Positions 52,448 to 61,273 of a stretch of 64,000 nt of DNA are shown here, piece by piece (position 1 is the first letter of the stretch; every line of letters begins with the position of its first letter). The notes under the pieces are model-generated. The model was not told the DNA's origin. It did not search any database and worked only from the letters and a program-made list of their open reading frames with translations. The position numbers and the translations under genes were made by a program. This stretch comes from Bradyrhizobiaceae bacterium Ga0074131 (GTDB lineage: Bacteria; Pseudomonadota; Alphaproteobacteria; Rhizobiales; Xanthobacteraceae). The stretch covers positions 736,717 to 800,716 of the forward strand of contig LNEC01000019.1 in NCBI GenBank assembly GCA_001464035.1. The letters are read 5' to 3'.

Positions 52448-52864
52448 TTACTCGACGATCTCGACGATCCGGCGGGTGCGCGGTTCGACCAGAACCGTGC
52501 GGCCGTTCACCACGGTGTAGCGATAGTCGCGAACGCCATATTCCTGCGGCACCTCGTAGTAGGTGACGCCCTGTTCCGGCAGGACGACGCCGACCCGGAC
52601 GTCTTCGCGATACTGGTAGGACGGGCGGCGCTGCTCGACCACGTAGCTGCGAAAGCGGGGACGCTCATCGACACCCAAGACGCCGGCAACGCCGCCAACG
52701 ACGCCGCCGACGACACCGCCGACCACGGCGCCGACCGGACCGGCGGCCCGTTCACCGTCGCGCGCGCCGCGTTCGATGCCACCGGGGACCCCTTGGGCCT
52801 GGGCGAGGGAGGGAATGGCCAGGACGGCCACAATGGCGGCGGTTCCGATAAAGCGGCTGATCAT
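52448..52864 (-). CDS. Exported DUF1236 protein
   Basis: 138 residues. Signal peptide MISRFIGTAAIVAVLAIPSL ending at AQAQ. A Gly/Val repeat region (PVGAVVGGVVGGVVGGVAGV) looks like a glycine-zipper membrane segment. The C-terminal part, YYEVPQEYGVRDYRYTVVNG and VLVEPRTRRIVEIVE, is the DUF1236 domain found in many rhizobial envelope proteins. GGAG stands 5 bases before the ATG. Function unknown. Confidence 0.85.
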   Translation of the reverse strand: MISRFIGTAAIVAVLAIPSLAQAQGVPGGIERGARDGERAAGPVGAVVGGVVGGVVGGVAGVLGVDERPRFRSYVVEQRRPSYQYREDVRVGVVLPEQGVTYYEVPQEYGVRDYRYTVVNGRTVLVEPRTRRIVEIVE

Positions 52865-53151
52865 GATAGCTCCAATGCTATTGGTGAAGGTGCATTACAA
52901 GCCAGTGCGAGCCATTAGGTTCCGCCGCGCTTCCCGGGCTGGACCCGGTGTTGCGCGGCAGCTGGGGCTGTTCCGAAGCCGATCGCGCCCGGTCGCGCGG
53001 TCCTAGGCCGTTCGGAGGCGGAACCGCGCGCCTCCCCACCCCCCGCGCCGGCTTATGGGCGGCGTTTTAGGGGAACCCGGGTACGTGGACGCTAGGCGCA
53101 AACATCGGTAGAACGGGGGCCCTTGCACCCCTCGCGAAGAGATCAGATTCG

Positions 53152-54903
53152 ATGGCAGCCGCTCCCGGTGTCCGGAGTTCCGAACTCGGTGATGCGCTGC
53201 GCGCCTGCCGCGGTGCGTTCATCGGCGTCGGCGTCATGAGCTGCATGATCAACCTGTTGTATCTGACCGGTTCGATCTTCATGCTGGAGGTCTACGACCG
53301 GGTGCTGCCGAGCCGCAGCATCCCGACGCTGGTCGGTCTGGTGATCCTGGCCGGGGGGTTGTACATCGCCCAGGGCATCCTCGACCTGATCCGCAGCCGG
53401 GTCCTGGTCCGCATCGGCACGTCGCTCGACGAAGCCCTCAATGCCCGCGTGTTCGATACCGTGGTCCGTCTGCCGCTGATGGTGGGTGGACGCAACGAGG
53501 GCCTGCAGCCGCTGCGCGATCTCGACAATGTTCGCTCGTTCCTCTCCAGCATGGGGCCCGGCGCGTTCTTCGATCTGCCGTGGCTGCCATTCTATCTGGC
53601 GATCTGTTTCGCGTTCCATACGCTGATCGGCCTGACCGCACTGGTCGGCGCGATCATTCTGATCATCCTCACCATCATCACCGAATACATGTCACGCGCG
53701 CCGGCACGCGAGGCCATGGGCCTCGCGGCGCGCCGCAACGATCTGGCGGCCACCAGCCGGCGCAACGCCGAAGTGCTGGTCGCGATGGGAATGTCCGGCC
53801 GACTGACGAAGCGCTGGACCGAGACCAACGAAAAATATCTCGATGGCAATCAGCGCGCCAGCGACGTCGCCGGCGGCCTCGGCGCCATCGCCAAGGTCAT
53901 GCGCATGGTGCTGCAGTCCGCGGTGCTCGCGGTCGGCGCCTATCTCGTGATCAACCAGGAAGCGACCGCCGGCGTCATCATCGCGGGCTCGATCCTGAGC
54001 GCGCGGGCGCTGGCGCCGGTCGACCTCGCCATCGCGCATTGGAAGGGTTTCGTCGCGGCGCGGCAGAGCTGGCACCGCCTCAACCGGCTGCTCGAAACCC
54101 TGCCGGCGCAGGCGACGCAGACATTGCTGCAGAGCCCATCGAAGCGGCTGTCGGTCGAGGCCGTCAGCATCGTGCCGCCGGGCGACCAGAAAATCATCGT
54201 GCAGGACGTGACCTTCGCGCTGGAAGCCGGCAACGGCCTCGGGGTGATCGGGCCGAGCGGATCGGGCAAGTCTTCGCTGATACGCGCGCTGGTCGGGGTA
54301 TGGCAGCCGGTGCGCGGCAAGGTCCGGCTCGACGGGGCGGCGCTCGACCAGTGGTCGAGCGACGTGCTCGGCCGCCATATCGGCTACCTGCCGCAGGATG
54401 TCGAGCTGTTCGCGGGCTCCGTCGCCCAGAATATCTGCCGGTTCGATCCTGAAGCCACGTCCGAGACCATCATCAAGGCCGCCAGGGAAGCCGGCGTGCA
54501 CGACATGATCATCAAGATGCGCGAGGGCTACGACACCCAGATCGGCGAGCACGGCGCTGCGCTTTCCGCCGGCCAGGCGCAGCGCGTGGCGCTGGCGCGG
54601 GCGCTGTATGGCGATCCGTTCCTGATCGTGCTGGACGAGCCGAACTCCAATCTCGATACCGAGGGCGACCAGGCATTGTCGCGGGCGGTTCGCGCTTCGC
54701 GCGAGCGCGGCGCCATCGTCGTGGTGGTTGCGCACCGGCCGATCGGAATCGAGGCAGTGGACATGCTGCTGGTGCTCAAGGATGGCCGCATGCAGGCCTT
54801 CGGGCCCAAGGAAACCGTGCTGGCGCAGGTGCTGCAGCAGCGGGTGGCGCCGCCGCCTTCTCCGATCAAGATCGTCTCCGAGGGAGGAGTAGCCAAGCCA
54901 TGA
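53152..54903 (+). CDS. Type I secretion system permease/ATPase, PrtD/HlyB family
   Basis: 583 residues. The N-terminal half is a six-helix ABC exporter domain (FIGVGVMSCMINLLYLTGSI, FMLEVYDRVLPSRSIPTLVG). The C-terminal half has Walker A LGVIGPSGSGKSSLIRALVG, signature LSAGQAQRVALARAL, Walker B FLIVLDEPNSNLDTEGDQ and the His switch in VVVVAHRPIGIEA. The PrtD subgroup lacks the C39-like domain and exports RTX proteases, lipases or adhesins. It overlaps the membrane-fusion gene (ATGA). No cargo or TolC gene is in the window. Confidence 0.93.
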   Translation: MAAAPGVRSSELGDALRACRGAFIGVGVMSCMINLLYLTGSIFMLEVYDRVLPSRSIPTLVGLVILAGGLYIAQGILDLIRSRVLVRIGTSLDEALNARVFDTVVRLPLMVGGRNEGLQPLRDLDNVRSFLSSMGPGAFFDLPWLPFYLAICFAFHTLIGLTALVGAIILIILTIITEYMSRAPAREAMGLAARRNDLAATSRRNAEVLVAMGMSGRLTKRWTETNEKYLDGNQRASDVAGGLGAIAKVMRMVLQSAVLAVGAYLVINQEATAGVIIAGSILSARALAPVDLAIAHWKGFVAARQSWHRLNRLLETLPAQATQTLLQSPSKRLSVEAVSIVPPGDQKIIVQDVTFALEAGNGLGVIGPSGSGKSSLIRALVGVWQPVRGKVRLDGAALDQWSSDVLGRHIGYLPQDVELFAGSVAQNICRFDPEATSETIIKAAREAGVHDMIIKMREGYDTQIGEHGAALSAGQAQRVALARALYGDPFLIVLDEPNSNLDTEGDQALSRAVRASRERGAIVVVVAHRPIGIEAVDMLLVLKDGRMQAFGPKETVLAQVLQQRVAPPPSPIKIVSEGGVAKP

Positions 54904-56210
54904 CGGGCAGCGCGAAGCGTGGCGCAAAAGCGTCGATACGGCTCCATTTGATCATCGGGCTTTCCGTCATCCTGGTGCTGGCGGGCGGGCTCGGCACCTG
55001 GGCATCGACGGCGCAGATCTCCGGCGCGCTGATCGCGCCGGGGAGTATCGTCGTCGATTCCAACGTGAAGAAAGTGCAGCACCCCACCGGCGGCGTGGTC
55101 GGCGAGGTGCGCGCGCGCGACGGCATGGTGGTGAAGGCCGGCGACATCGTGGTTCGGCTCGACGACACCGTCACCAAGGCCGGCCTCGCCATCGTCAACA
55201 AGACCCTCAACGGCTTGTGGGCGCGGGCGGCGCGGCTGGAGGCCGAACAGCGCGGCCTCGACTCAATCACGTTTCCTGCGATGCTGTTCGACCGGGTCAA
55301 CGATCCCGACGTCCAGAACGTCATGGCCAGCGAAAGCAAGCTGTTCGAGGTTCGCACCACGGGACGTGCCGGACAAAAGTCGCAATTGCGCGAGCGCATC
55401 GCGCAGCTCAAGGAGGAGATCGCCGGCCTCACCGCCCAGGAGGAGGCCAAGGACAAGGAAATTGTGCTGGTCGAGAAGGAACTGGTGGGGGTTCGTTCGC
55501 TCTTCGAACAGCGCCTGATTCAGCTCTCACGCCTCACCGTGCTCGAGCGCGACGCCGCCCGGCTGTCCGGCGAACGGGCGCAATACATTGCGGCGCGGGC
55601 CCAGGCCAGGGGCAAGATCACCGAAACCGAGCTTCAGATCATCCAGGTCGACAAGGATCTGGTCAGCGAAGTTTCCAAGGACCTGCGCGAGACCAATGAC
55701 AAGATCGGCGAATTCGTCGAGCGCAAGGTGACGGCCGAGGATCAGCTGCGCCGGGTCGATATCCGCGCCCCGCAGGACGGCATGGTGCTGCAATCGACGG
55801 TTCACACCGTCGGCGGCGTGATCACCGCCGGCGATGCCATCATGATGATCGTGCCGCAGGCCGACGATCTCTCGGTCGAGGCCAAGGTCAATCCGCAGGA
55901 TATCGACAAGCTGCAGATCGGCCAGAAGACGGTGCTGCGGCTGTCGGCGTTCAACCAGCACACCACGCCGGAACTGAACGGCGTCGTCAGCCGGGTTTCG
56001 GCCGACGTCACCACCGACCAGCGCACCGGACAGAGCCACTACACCATCCGGGTCTCGATGCCCCCGGAAGAGATCACGCGGCTCGGCGCGGTCAAGCTGA
56101 TCCCGGGCATGCCGGTGGAAGCCTTCGTGCAGACCGGCGACCGCACCATGCTGTCCTATCTGATGAAGCCCTTGAGCGACCAGCTGATGCGTTCGTTCCG
56201 GGAGAAATGA
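54900..56210 (+). CDS. Type I secretion membrane-fusion protein, HlyD/PrtE family
   Basis: 436 residues. One N-terminal membrane helix (LIIGLSVILVLAGGLGTWAS), a lipoyl half-motif (GSIVVDSNVKKVQHPTGGVV), a long coiled coil about 120-280 (KSQLRERIAQLKEEIAGLTA), the second lipoyl half (VDIRAPQDGMVLQSTVHTVG) and a beta-barrel end with GMPVEAFVQTGDRTMLSYL, the family signature. It bridges the inner-membrane ATPase to an outer-membrane channel. It is made with its partner by translational coupling. Confidence 0.93.
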   Translation: MTGSAKRGAKASIRLHLIIGLSVILVLAGGLGTWASTAQISGALIAPGSIVVDSNVKKVQHPTGGVVGEVRARDGMVVKAGDIVVRLDDTVTKAGLAIVNKTLNGLWARAARLEAEQRGLDSITFPAMLFDRVNDPDVQNVMASESKLFEVRTTGRAGQKSQLRERIAQLKEEIAGLTAQEEAKDKEIVLVEKELVGVRSLFEQRLIQLSRLTVLERDAARLSGERAQYIAARAQARGKITETELQIIQVDKDLVSEVSKDLRETNDKIGEFVERKVTAEDQLRRVDIRAPQDGMVLQSTVHTVGGVITAGDAIMMIVPQADDLSVEAKVNPQDIDKLQIGQKTVLRLSAFNQHTTPELNGVVSRVSADVTTDQRTGQSHYTIRVSMPPEEITRLGAVKLIPGMPVEAFVQTGDRTMLSYLMKPLSDQLMRSFREK

Positions 56211-56275
56211 GGGCGATCGTACCGCGAGTGCGGGGTCAACTCCAACATTCAGGCCATTAAAGAAACCGGAGAAAG

Positions 56276-56434
56276 ATGACTCCCGCCTTTATCCAGATCA
56301 TCCTTACACTGGTTGGCTTGGCGATCCTTGCGGGCCTCTATTTCGGATATCCAGGCAAAGGACTGAGGGGCGCGATCATTGCCGTATCGCTCGTCATCGT
56401 CGCTGCTTTGGTTCTAGCCGCGATGGCGCCGTAA
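56276..56434 (+). CDS. Two-helix small membrane protein
   Basis: 52 residues: FIQIILTLVGLAILAGLYFG and AIIAVSLVIVAALVLAAMAP flank a short polar loop (YPGKGLRG). GGAG lies 4 bases before the ATG. It follows the HlyD-like gene after 65 bases on the same strand and may be transcribed with it. No family recognised; function unknown. Confidence 0.55.
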   Translation: MTPAFIQIILTLVGLAILAGLYFGYPGKGLRGAIIAVSLVIVAALVLAAMAP

Positions 56435-56475
56435 CCTGGATCAGCAATCCAGCTTCTTTCTTTGCGTGGCAATTT

Positions 56476-56503
56476 GGATTGCTTCGCTTCGCTCGCAATG
56501 ACG
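56476..56503. repeat. Short intergenic repeat of the TTGCTTCGCTTCGCTCGCAA type
   Basis: The 28-base stretch GGATTG...ATGACG contains TTCGCTTCGCTCG. This string is very common between genes in Rhizobiales and is part of a REP-like family. Only one copy is seen in this window, so the call rests on recall. Confidence 0.4.
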
Positions 56504-56553
56504 GTCTCGTTTGCCTTGGCTGTTTGAAAATTTTGTCGGGTAGCTGCAAACAA

Positions 56554-57036
56554 TCACCCCGACAGATTCCGCAGCAGCAGGTTCAGCGCAGCCGCCGCGA
56601 AGCTGTGCATGTTGGCGAGTCGGTCGGCGCTGCCGGTCTCCAGGGTGATGACCGCATTCGCCGGCCCCGCGATCCCCATGGAGCAATGGCCGGCGGCGTC
56701 GCCGTAGCGGTTGCCGGTGGGACCGGTGGCGCCGGTTTCCGACAGGCCCCAGTCGGTGGCGAAGCGCGCGCGGATCTGGCTCGCCAGCAGTTTGGCGTAG
56801 GGCTCGGACGCCGAGCGGATGCCCTTCATCGCCTCGTCCGGGATGTCCATCAGGAGCCGCCGCGCGTCTCGCGTATAGACCACGGCGGAGCCGAGAAAAT
56901 AGGCGGAAGCGCCGGGCACCGCGAGCAGGCTGGCAGAGATCAGCCCGCCGGTCGAGGATTCCGCGACCGCGATGGTCTGACGCCGCTCGATCAGTCGGGC
57001 GGCGATCTTTTCGGCGATGGGGACCAGGTCTTTCAT
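56554..57036 (-). CDS. pncC: PncC-like nicotinamide-nucleotide amidohydrolase (stand-alone CinA C-terminal domain)
   Basis: 160 residues, the length of a free CinA_C domain. TIAVAESSTGGLISASLLAV carries the active-site Ser-Thr-Gly motif, YFLGSAVVYTRDARRLLMDI and LSETGATGPTGNRYGDAAGH the other conserved loops, which hold a Tyr and Gly-rich substrate site. PncC converts nicotinamide mononucleotide to nicotinate mononucleotide plus ammonia in NAD salvage. It starts 8 bases after the stop of the minus-strand metallo-beta-lactamase-fold gene, so the two form an operon. Confidence 0.88.
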   Translation of the reverse strand: MKDLVPIAEKIAARLIERRQTIAVAESSTGGLISASLLAVPGASAYFLGSAVVYTRDARRLLMDIPDEAMKGIRSASEPYAKLLASQIRARFATDWGLSETGATGPTGNRYGDAAGHCSMGIAGPANAVITLETGSADRLANMHSFAAAALNLLLRNLSG

Positions 57037-57043
57037 CGAACTC

Positions 57044-58006
57044 TCAATTCCTGCGGAAGATTCGTTTCAACAATCCCGGCTTGCTGTCGGGCTTGTCGGT
57101 GAGCGAGCGGTAGACGACGCGGATGAAATTCCCGGCGACCAGTTCGTTCGGCGCCCATTTGGCGTCGAGATCGGCGAACGGTTTTGCCGCCACCGCCTCA
57201 TCCTCGGTCTTGCCGTCCTTGACGAGTTTGGCCATCCGGTCGCGCGCCGTCACCAGCATGGCACGGAACGCCAGCAGTGCTGCCTTGTCGGCAACCGGCC
57301 CGTGACCCGGCACGATTTTGGTCCTGGCGTTGGTCAGCTTGAGATAGACATCCGCCGCCGCGATCATGCCCCTGATGTTGCCGCCATTGGCGAAATCGAT
57401 GTTGGGATAGCGGCCATTGGTGAAGGTGTCGCCGGTGGCCAGCACGCGAGCGGTCTTGAACCAGACATAGGTGTCGCCGTCGGTATGCGCATTCGGGATG
57501 TGCCTGAGGTTGGCGACGCGCCCCTGCAATCTGATCTTGGCAAAGTTCGTATAGGTGTCGGACGGCAGCGCCGCCGGCGGCGCCGGCGGAGTCTTGGCGC
57601 CGGTCAGTGCGTTGGTGGTGCCCGCCGCGAGCCGCTTCCTGACATTGTCCTGGGCCACGATGATGACGCCGTCCTTGGCAAATGTCTCATTGCCCCCGGC
57701 ATGGCCGCCATCATAATGCGTGTTGATCAGATACTTGACCGGCAGCGTCGAGATCGCGGCCACGGCGGCCTTGATCTTGTCGTGCGGCCCCAACTGGCCG
57801 TCCACCAGGATGATGCCGTCCTTCGCCACCCCCACGGTGATGTTTCCGCTCCGGCTTTCGAGCATATATACGTTGTTGCCGAGCGGGATGGTCTTGATCT
57901 CGATCTTCGAGTGATCTGGCAGTGGCGCGGCCGGTTGCTGCTGCGCGAAGGCCGGAACGGTAAACGCCAGCAGGGTTGTGAGTGCGGCAATCCGCGGCCC
58001 GTGCAT
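57044..58006 (-). CDS. Exported metallo-beta-lactamase-fold protein with altered metal motif
   Basis: 320 residues, signal peptide MHGPRIAALTTLLAFTVPAF ending at AFAQ. The fold is clear: LGNNVYMLESRSGNITVGVA, GIILVDGQLGPHDKIKAAVA, IPNAHTDGDTYVWFKTARVL (His near 173), ATGDTFTNGRYP (Asp) and KIVPGHGPVADK (His). The first metal motif, normally HxHxDH, reads THYDGGHAGGNE: His97 and His102 remain, but the second His is Asp99 and the Asp is Gly101. It may bind one metal, bind metals differently or lack hydrolase activity. Related proteins act on quinone-linked or thioester substrates. The pncC-like gene follows. Confidence 0.85.
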   Translation of the reverse strand: MHGPRIAALTTLLAFTVPAFAQQQPAAPLPDHSKIEIKTIPLGNNVYMLESRSGNITVGVAKDGIILVDGQLGPHDKIKAAVAAISTLPVKYLINTHYDGGHAGGNETFAKDGVIIVAQDNVRKRLAAGTTNALTGAKTPPAPPAALPSDTYTNFAKIRLQGRVANLRHIPNAHTDGDTYVWFKTARVLATGDTFTNGRYPNIDFANGGNIRGMIAAADVYLKLTNARTKIVPGHGPVADKAALLAFRAMLVTARDRMAKLVKDGKTEDEAVAAKPFADLDAKWAPNELVAGNFIRVVYRSLTDKPDSKPGLLKRIFRRN

Positions 58007-58172
58007 GCGATCCCCCTGCGGCGTTTGTTATCTCCTAGCACAGGATTGCATGGCTGCCGACTCATCGGCGGCTGACCCGCCGATGGACGGGCGAGCGCGC
58101 GCGTCCTATGCTGCTCGGCGAGCCAACGCCGAGTTCGATTGTCTACCACATGCGAAGAGGAAACCTGAGGTC

Positions 58173-59246
58173 ATGACGTCACCGGTCGCGGGCGGCGTGG
58201 ATTGCGATCTGCATCCTGCGGTTCCTCATTTGACGAGCCTGCTGCCCTACCTCAGCGATTACTGGCGCGACCAGGTGACGACGCGGGGCATGACCGACCT
58301 GGTGTCGCAATCCTATCCGACCCATTCGCCGATCTCGTCGCGGCCGGACTGGCGGCCGGCGCAGGGCAAACCGGGCTCCAACCTCGACGACATGAAGGCG
58401 CAGGCGCTCGACCGCTTCGGCGTCAGCTATGGCATCTGCAACCCGCTGTACGGCGTGCAGATGGTGTTTTCGGAGGACATGGCGGACGCGTTCTGCCGGG
58501 CGCTGAACGACTGGCTGGTCAAGGAATGGCTCGACAGGGAGCCGCGGCTGCGCGGCTCGATCGTGATCCCGGTACAGAGCGTCGAGAAGTCGGTGGCGGA
58601 GATCGAGCGCTGCGCCGGGGACCAGCGCTTCGTCCAGGTGCTGATGCTGGTCATGGGCGACATGCCGCTCGGCAAGCGCGCTTACTGGCCGATCTATGCC
58701 GCCGCCGAGCGGTTGGGATTGCCGATCGGCGTTCATGCCGGAAGCAATTATCACAACCCGCCCACCTCGGTCGGCTGGGGTTCCTATCACATCGAGGATT
58801 ACGTCGCCCAGGCGACGGCGTTCCAGACCCAATTGACCAGCCTGATCGTCGAGGGCGTGTTCGCGCGGCATCCGAACCTGAAAATGGTGATGCTGGAATC
58901 CGGCTGGAGCTGGCTGCCATCGTATCTCTGGCGGTTGCACAAGTTCTGGCGCGGCGTGCGCATGGAAACGCCGTGGGTGGACCGCGCGCCCTTGGAAATT
59001 GTGCGCAGCAACATCCGGTTCTCGCTGCAGCCGATTGACGCGCCGCCGGATCCGGCGACACTCAATCGCCTGTTTGACCATATGCAGTCGGATGAATTAC
59101 TTCTATTCTCGACCGACTATCCGCACTGGCAATTCGACGGCGACCAGGTGCTGCCGGAGGGGATGTCTGCCGATCTCGTGCGCAAGATCATGGTCGACAA
59201 TCCGCACGCGACTTATCCCCGCCTGAAGCAGCCTGTGGTGGCATGA
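58173..59246 (+). CDS. Amidohydrolase-2 family protein (LigW/ACMSD-like), first of pair
   Basis: 357 residues. GGVDCDLHPAVPHLTSLLPY holds the N-terminal metal motif in the form DxH rather than HxH, GVHAGSNYHNPPTSVGWGSY the middle His, LKMVMLESGWSWLPSYLWRL the fold marker and LLLFSTDYPHWQFDGD the Asp near the C-terminus. The family includes decarboxylases and hydrolases of aromatic or lactone acids. It resembles the next gene along its length. The ATG at 58173 has TGAGGT upstream. The stop codon TGA is supplied by a 45-bp repeat. Confidence 0.88.
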   Translation: MTSPVAGGVDCDLHPAVPHLTSLLPYLSDYWRDQVTTRGMTDLVSQSYPTHSPISSRPDWRPAQGKPGSNLDDMKAQALDRFGVSYGICNPLYGVQMVFSEDMADAFCRALNDWLVKEWLDREPRLRGSIVIPVQSVEKSVAEIERCAGDQRFVQVLMLVMGDMPLGKRAYWPIYAAAERLGLPIGVHAGSNYHNPPTSVGWGSYHIEDYVAQATAFQTQLTSLIVEGVFARHPNLKMVMLESGWSWLPSYLWRLHKFWRGVRMETPWVDRAPLEIVRSNIRFSLQPIDAPPDPATLNRLFDHMQSDELLLFSTDYPHWQFDGDQVLPEGMSADLVRKIMVDNPHATYPRLKQPVVA

Positions 59247-59285
59247 TCCTGAAAAGTGGAATCCGGTTTTCGGATAGGATCATGC
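59241..59285. repeat. 45-bp palindromic repeat, copy 2, carrying a stop codon
   Basis: Bounded by GCATGATCC (59241-59249) and GGATCATGC (59277-59285), a 9-bp perfect terminal inverted repeat. Same length as the copy at 49397. The TGA at 59244-59246 ends the amidohydrolase gene. The next gene begins 22 bases after it. Confidence 0.75.
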
Positions 59286-59306
59286 GCAAGGCAAGGAGAC
59301 GACGCC

Positions 59307-60419
59307 ATGAATGTGCAGTTCCGCAGCAGTGCTGAGCCGGCGTCGTCGGTCGGCGTCAAGACCGCGATCGCCGATTGCGATATCCATCCGGCGCGCGCGA
59401 CCAAACAGGAACTGTACCCGTTCCTGGCCAAACGCTGGCACGCGCATCTCGAAACCTACGGCGTCCACGCCTATCAGGGCATGATGGAAGGCCCGCCCTA
59501 TCCCAAGGCGCAGCCGAACGCGTCGCGCCGCGACGCCTATCCGCCGGAAGGCGGCCAGCAGGGTTCGTCGCTGTCCTTCATGCAGAAGCAGTTGCTCGAT
59601 CCCTACAATGTCGCGCTCGGCGTGCTCAATCCGCTCGGCGCCACCGGGCAGGGCATGCGCAATCACGATCTTGCCACCGCGCTCGCGACCGCCATCAACG
59701 ACTGGCAGATCGACAAATGGACCAGCCAGGACAGCCGGCTGAAAGGCTCCGTCGTCGTCGCCAACGAGGATGGCGTGTCCGCGGCCGCCGAAATCCGCCG
59801 CCGCGCCGGCGACAGGAATTTCGTGCAGGTGCTGCTGCTCAGCCGCAACGTCGAGCCGCTCGGCCAGCGCCGCTACTGGCCGATCTACGAAGCCGCGGAG
59901 GAGGCGGGCCTCCCGGTCGGCGTGCATGCCTTCGGCTTCGGCGGCAATCCGATCACCGCGTCGGGCTGGCCGAGTTTTTATATCGAGGAGATGGTCGGCC
60001 ATTCGCAGTGCCAGCAGACCGCACTGGCCAGCATCGTGCTGGAAGGCGTGTTCCAGCGCTATCCGAAACTGAAGATGGTGATGATCGAGGCCGGGTTCGG
60101 CTGGGCGCCGTCGCTGTCGTGGCGGCTCGACCGGATTTTCGAGAAGCTGCACGGCGAAGTCCCGCACCTGAAACGCCGGCCGTCGGAATATATCCGCGAC
60201 CACATCTTCTGGACCACGCAGCCGATGGAAGACCCGGAACGCCGCGACCATTTGTTCGACGTCATCGACTGGATCGGCTGGGACAAGCTGCTGTTCGCCA
60301 CCGACTATCCGCATTGGGACTTCGACGAGCCGTCGCGGGTGCTGCCCCCCGGCGTCAGCGACGCCAATCGCGAGGCGTTTTATCTGACCAATGCTCTGAA
60401 GCTGTACGGACTGATTTGA
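59307..60419 (+). CDS. Amidohydrolase-2 family protein, second of pair
   Basis: 370 residues, paralogous to the preceding protein: AIADCDIHPARATKQELYPF (DxH motif), GLPVGVHAFGFGGNPITASG (middle His), LKMVMIEAGFGWAPSLSWRL and LLFATDYPHWDFDEPSRVLP (C-terminal Asp). AAGGAG stands 8 bases before the ATG. The TGA stop shares its A with the ATG of the Rieske gene (TGATG), so translation is coupled. A heteromeric enzyme of the two paralogues, or two successive steps on one substrate, is possible. Confidence 0.88.
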   Translation: MNVQFRSSAEPASSVGVKTAIADCDIHPARATKQELYPFLAKRWHAHLETYGVHAYQGMMEGPPYPKAQPNASRRDAYPPEGGQQGSSLSFMQKQLLDPYNVALGVLNPLGATGQGMRNHDLATALATAINDWQIDKWTSQDSRLKGSVVVANEDGVSAAAEIRRRAGDRNFVQVLLLSRNVEPLGQRRYWPIYEAAEEAGLPVGVHAFGFGGNPITASGWPSFYIEEMVGHSQCQQTALASIVLEGVFQRYPKLKMVMIEAGFGWAPSLSWRLDRIFEKLHGEVPHLKRRPSEYIRDHIFWTTQPMEDPERRDHLFDVIDWIGWDKLLFATDYPHWDFDEPSRVLPPGVSDANREAFYLTNALKLYGLI

Positions 60420-60832
60420 TGGGTCGTCACATTGTCGCCCCGGTGGACGAGCTGCCGCCCGGCACGCGAAAATTCCTCACCATTGATGAGCGTCCGATCG
60501 CGATCTTCAACATCAAGGGCGAGTTCTTTGGTCTGCTGAACCGCTGCCCGCACCAGGGCGCGGCGCTGTGCGAGGGCCCGCTGATCGGCCTGGCACAATC
60601 CTCGGATCCCGGCGAGATCGAATACACCCGGCAGGGCGAAATCCTGCGCTGTCCCTGGCACGGCTGGGAATTCGACGTCCGCACCGGGCAATCCTACTGC
60701 GATCCCAGGAAATTCCGCACCCGCGCCTATCCGGTGAGCGTTGAGCCGGGCACCAATGTGGTGAAGGGACCGTACGTCGCCGAGATCCTGGCGGTATCGG
60801 TGGAGAGCGATTACGTCGTGGTGGATTTGTAG
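60419..60832 (+). CDS. Rieske [2Fe-2S] ferredoxin-like protein
   Basis: 137 residues. The cluster ligands are Cys43 and His45 in NRCPHQGAALCEG and Cys78 and His81 in LRCPWHGWEFDVRTGQ. The interval between the two motifs (32 residues) is longer than in plain Rieske ferredoxins because of an insertion, AQSSDPGEIEYTRQGE. It has no catalytic oxygenase domain, so it should pass electrons to another enzyme. It is translationally coupled to the amidohydrolase pair; no oxygenase or reductase gene is adjacent, which leaves its partner unknown. Confidence 0.9.
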   Translation: MGRHIVAPVDELPPGTRKFLTIDERPIAIFNIKGEFFGLLNRCPHQGAALCEGPLIGLAQSSDPGEIEYTRQGEILRCPWHGWEFDVRTGQSYCDPRKFRTRAYPVSVEPGTNVVKGPYVAEILAVSVESDYVVVDL

Positions 60833-60973
60833 GAGCGGCGTTGCTCGTGAAGAGCCCTCATCCCTGAGGGTGGCCGACACGCGACCAAGTCGCCGTTCCC
60901 TAGGGGTGAGCGGCCATCACTTTGCCCGGTCGACCCCACCGGCTCTCGTTGCCCGCCAGCGGCCCGACAGTGC

Positions 60974-61273
60974 TCAGGAGCCCCAACCCGCCCCGTAGAC
61001 GATCACGTCATCCGGCCCGCCAGAGACTGCCGCACGATCTGATTGTGTGTCATCCGTCGTCGTCGCTGGGAGGTCGCCGAGGAGGTTCGATAGCTGAACC
61101 ACGAGTTTCCGGAGTTGGGCATTTTCCTCAAGCAGCGACTGAGGTCCGTCGGCAAGTTCGTCCCCTCGAACGGCATTTTCAAGTAGTGAAGTGTCCTTGG
61201 CGGGTTCGTAGGTCCAAAAGGAGGGTTCACCGCGCCGCCCATGCTTGTTGTGGGGGGAATGATCTGCTGGCAT
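60974..61273 (-). CDS. Small coiled-coil protein of unknown function
   Basis: 99 residues from the ATG at 61271-61273, with GGAG 9 bases upstream. MPADHSPHNKHGRRGEPSFW opens it; SLLEENAQLRKLVVQLSNLL near 50-70 is a heptad coiled coil of a kind I know from short Bradyrhizobium proteins; the tail VIVYGAGWGS is uncharged. No function is known. Confidence 0.5.
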   Translation of the reverse strand: MPADHSPHNKHGRRGEPSFWTYEPAKDTSLLENAVRGDELADGPQSLLEENAQLRKLVVQLSNLLGDLPATTTDDTQSDRAAVSGGPDDVIVYGAGWGS

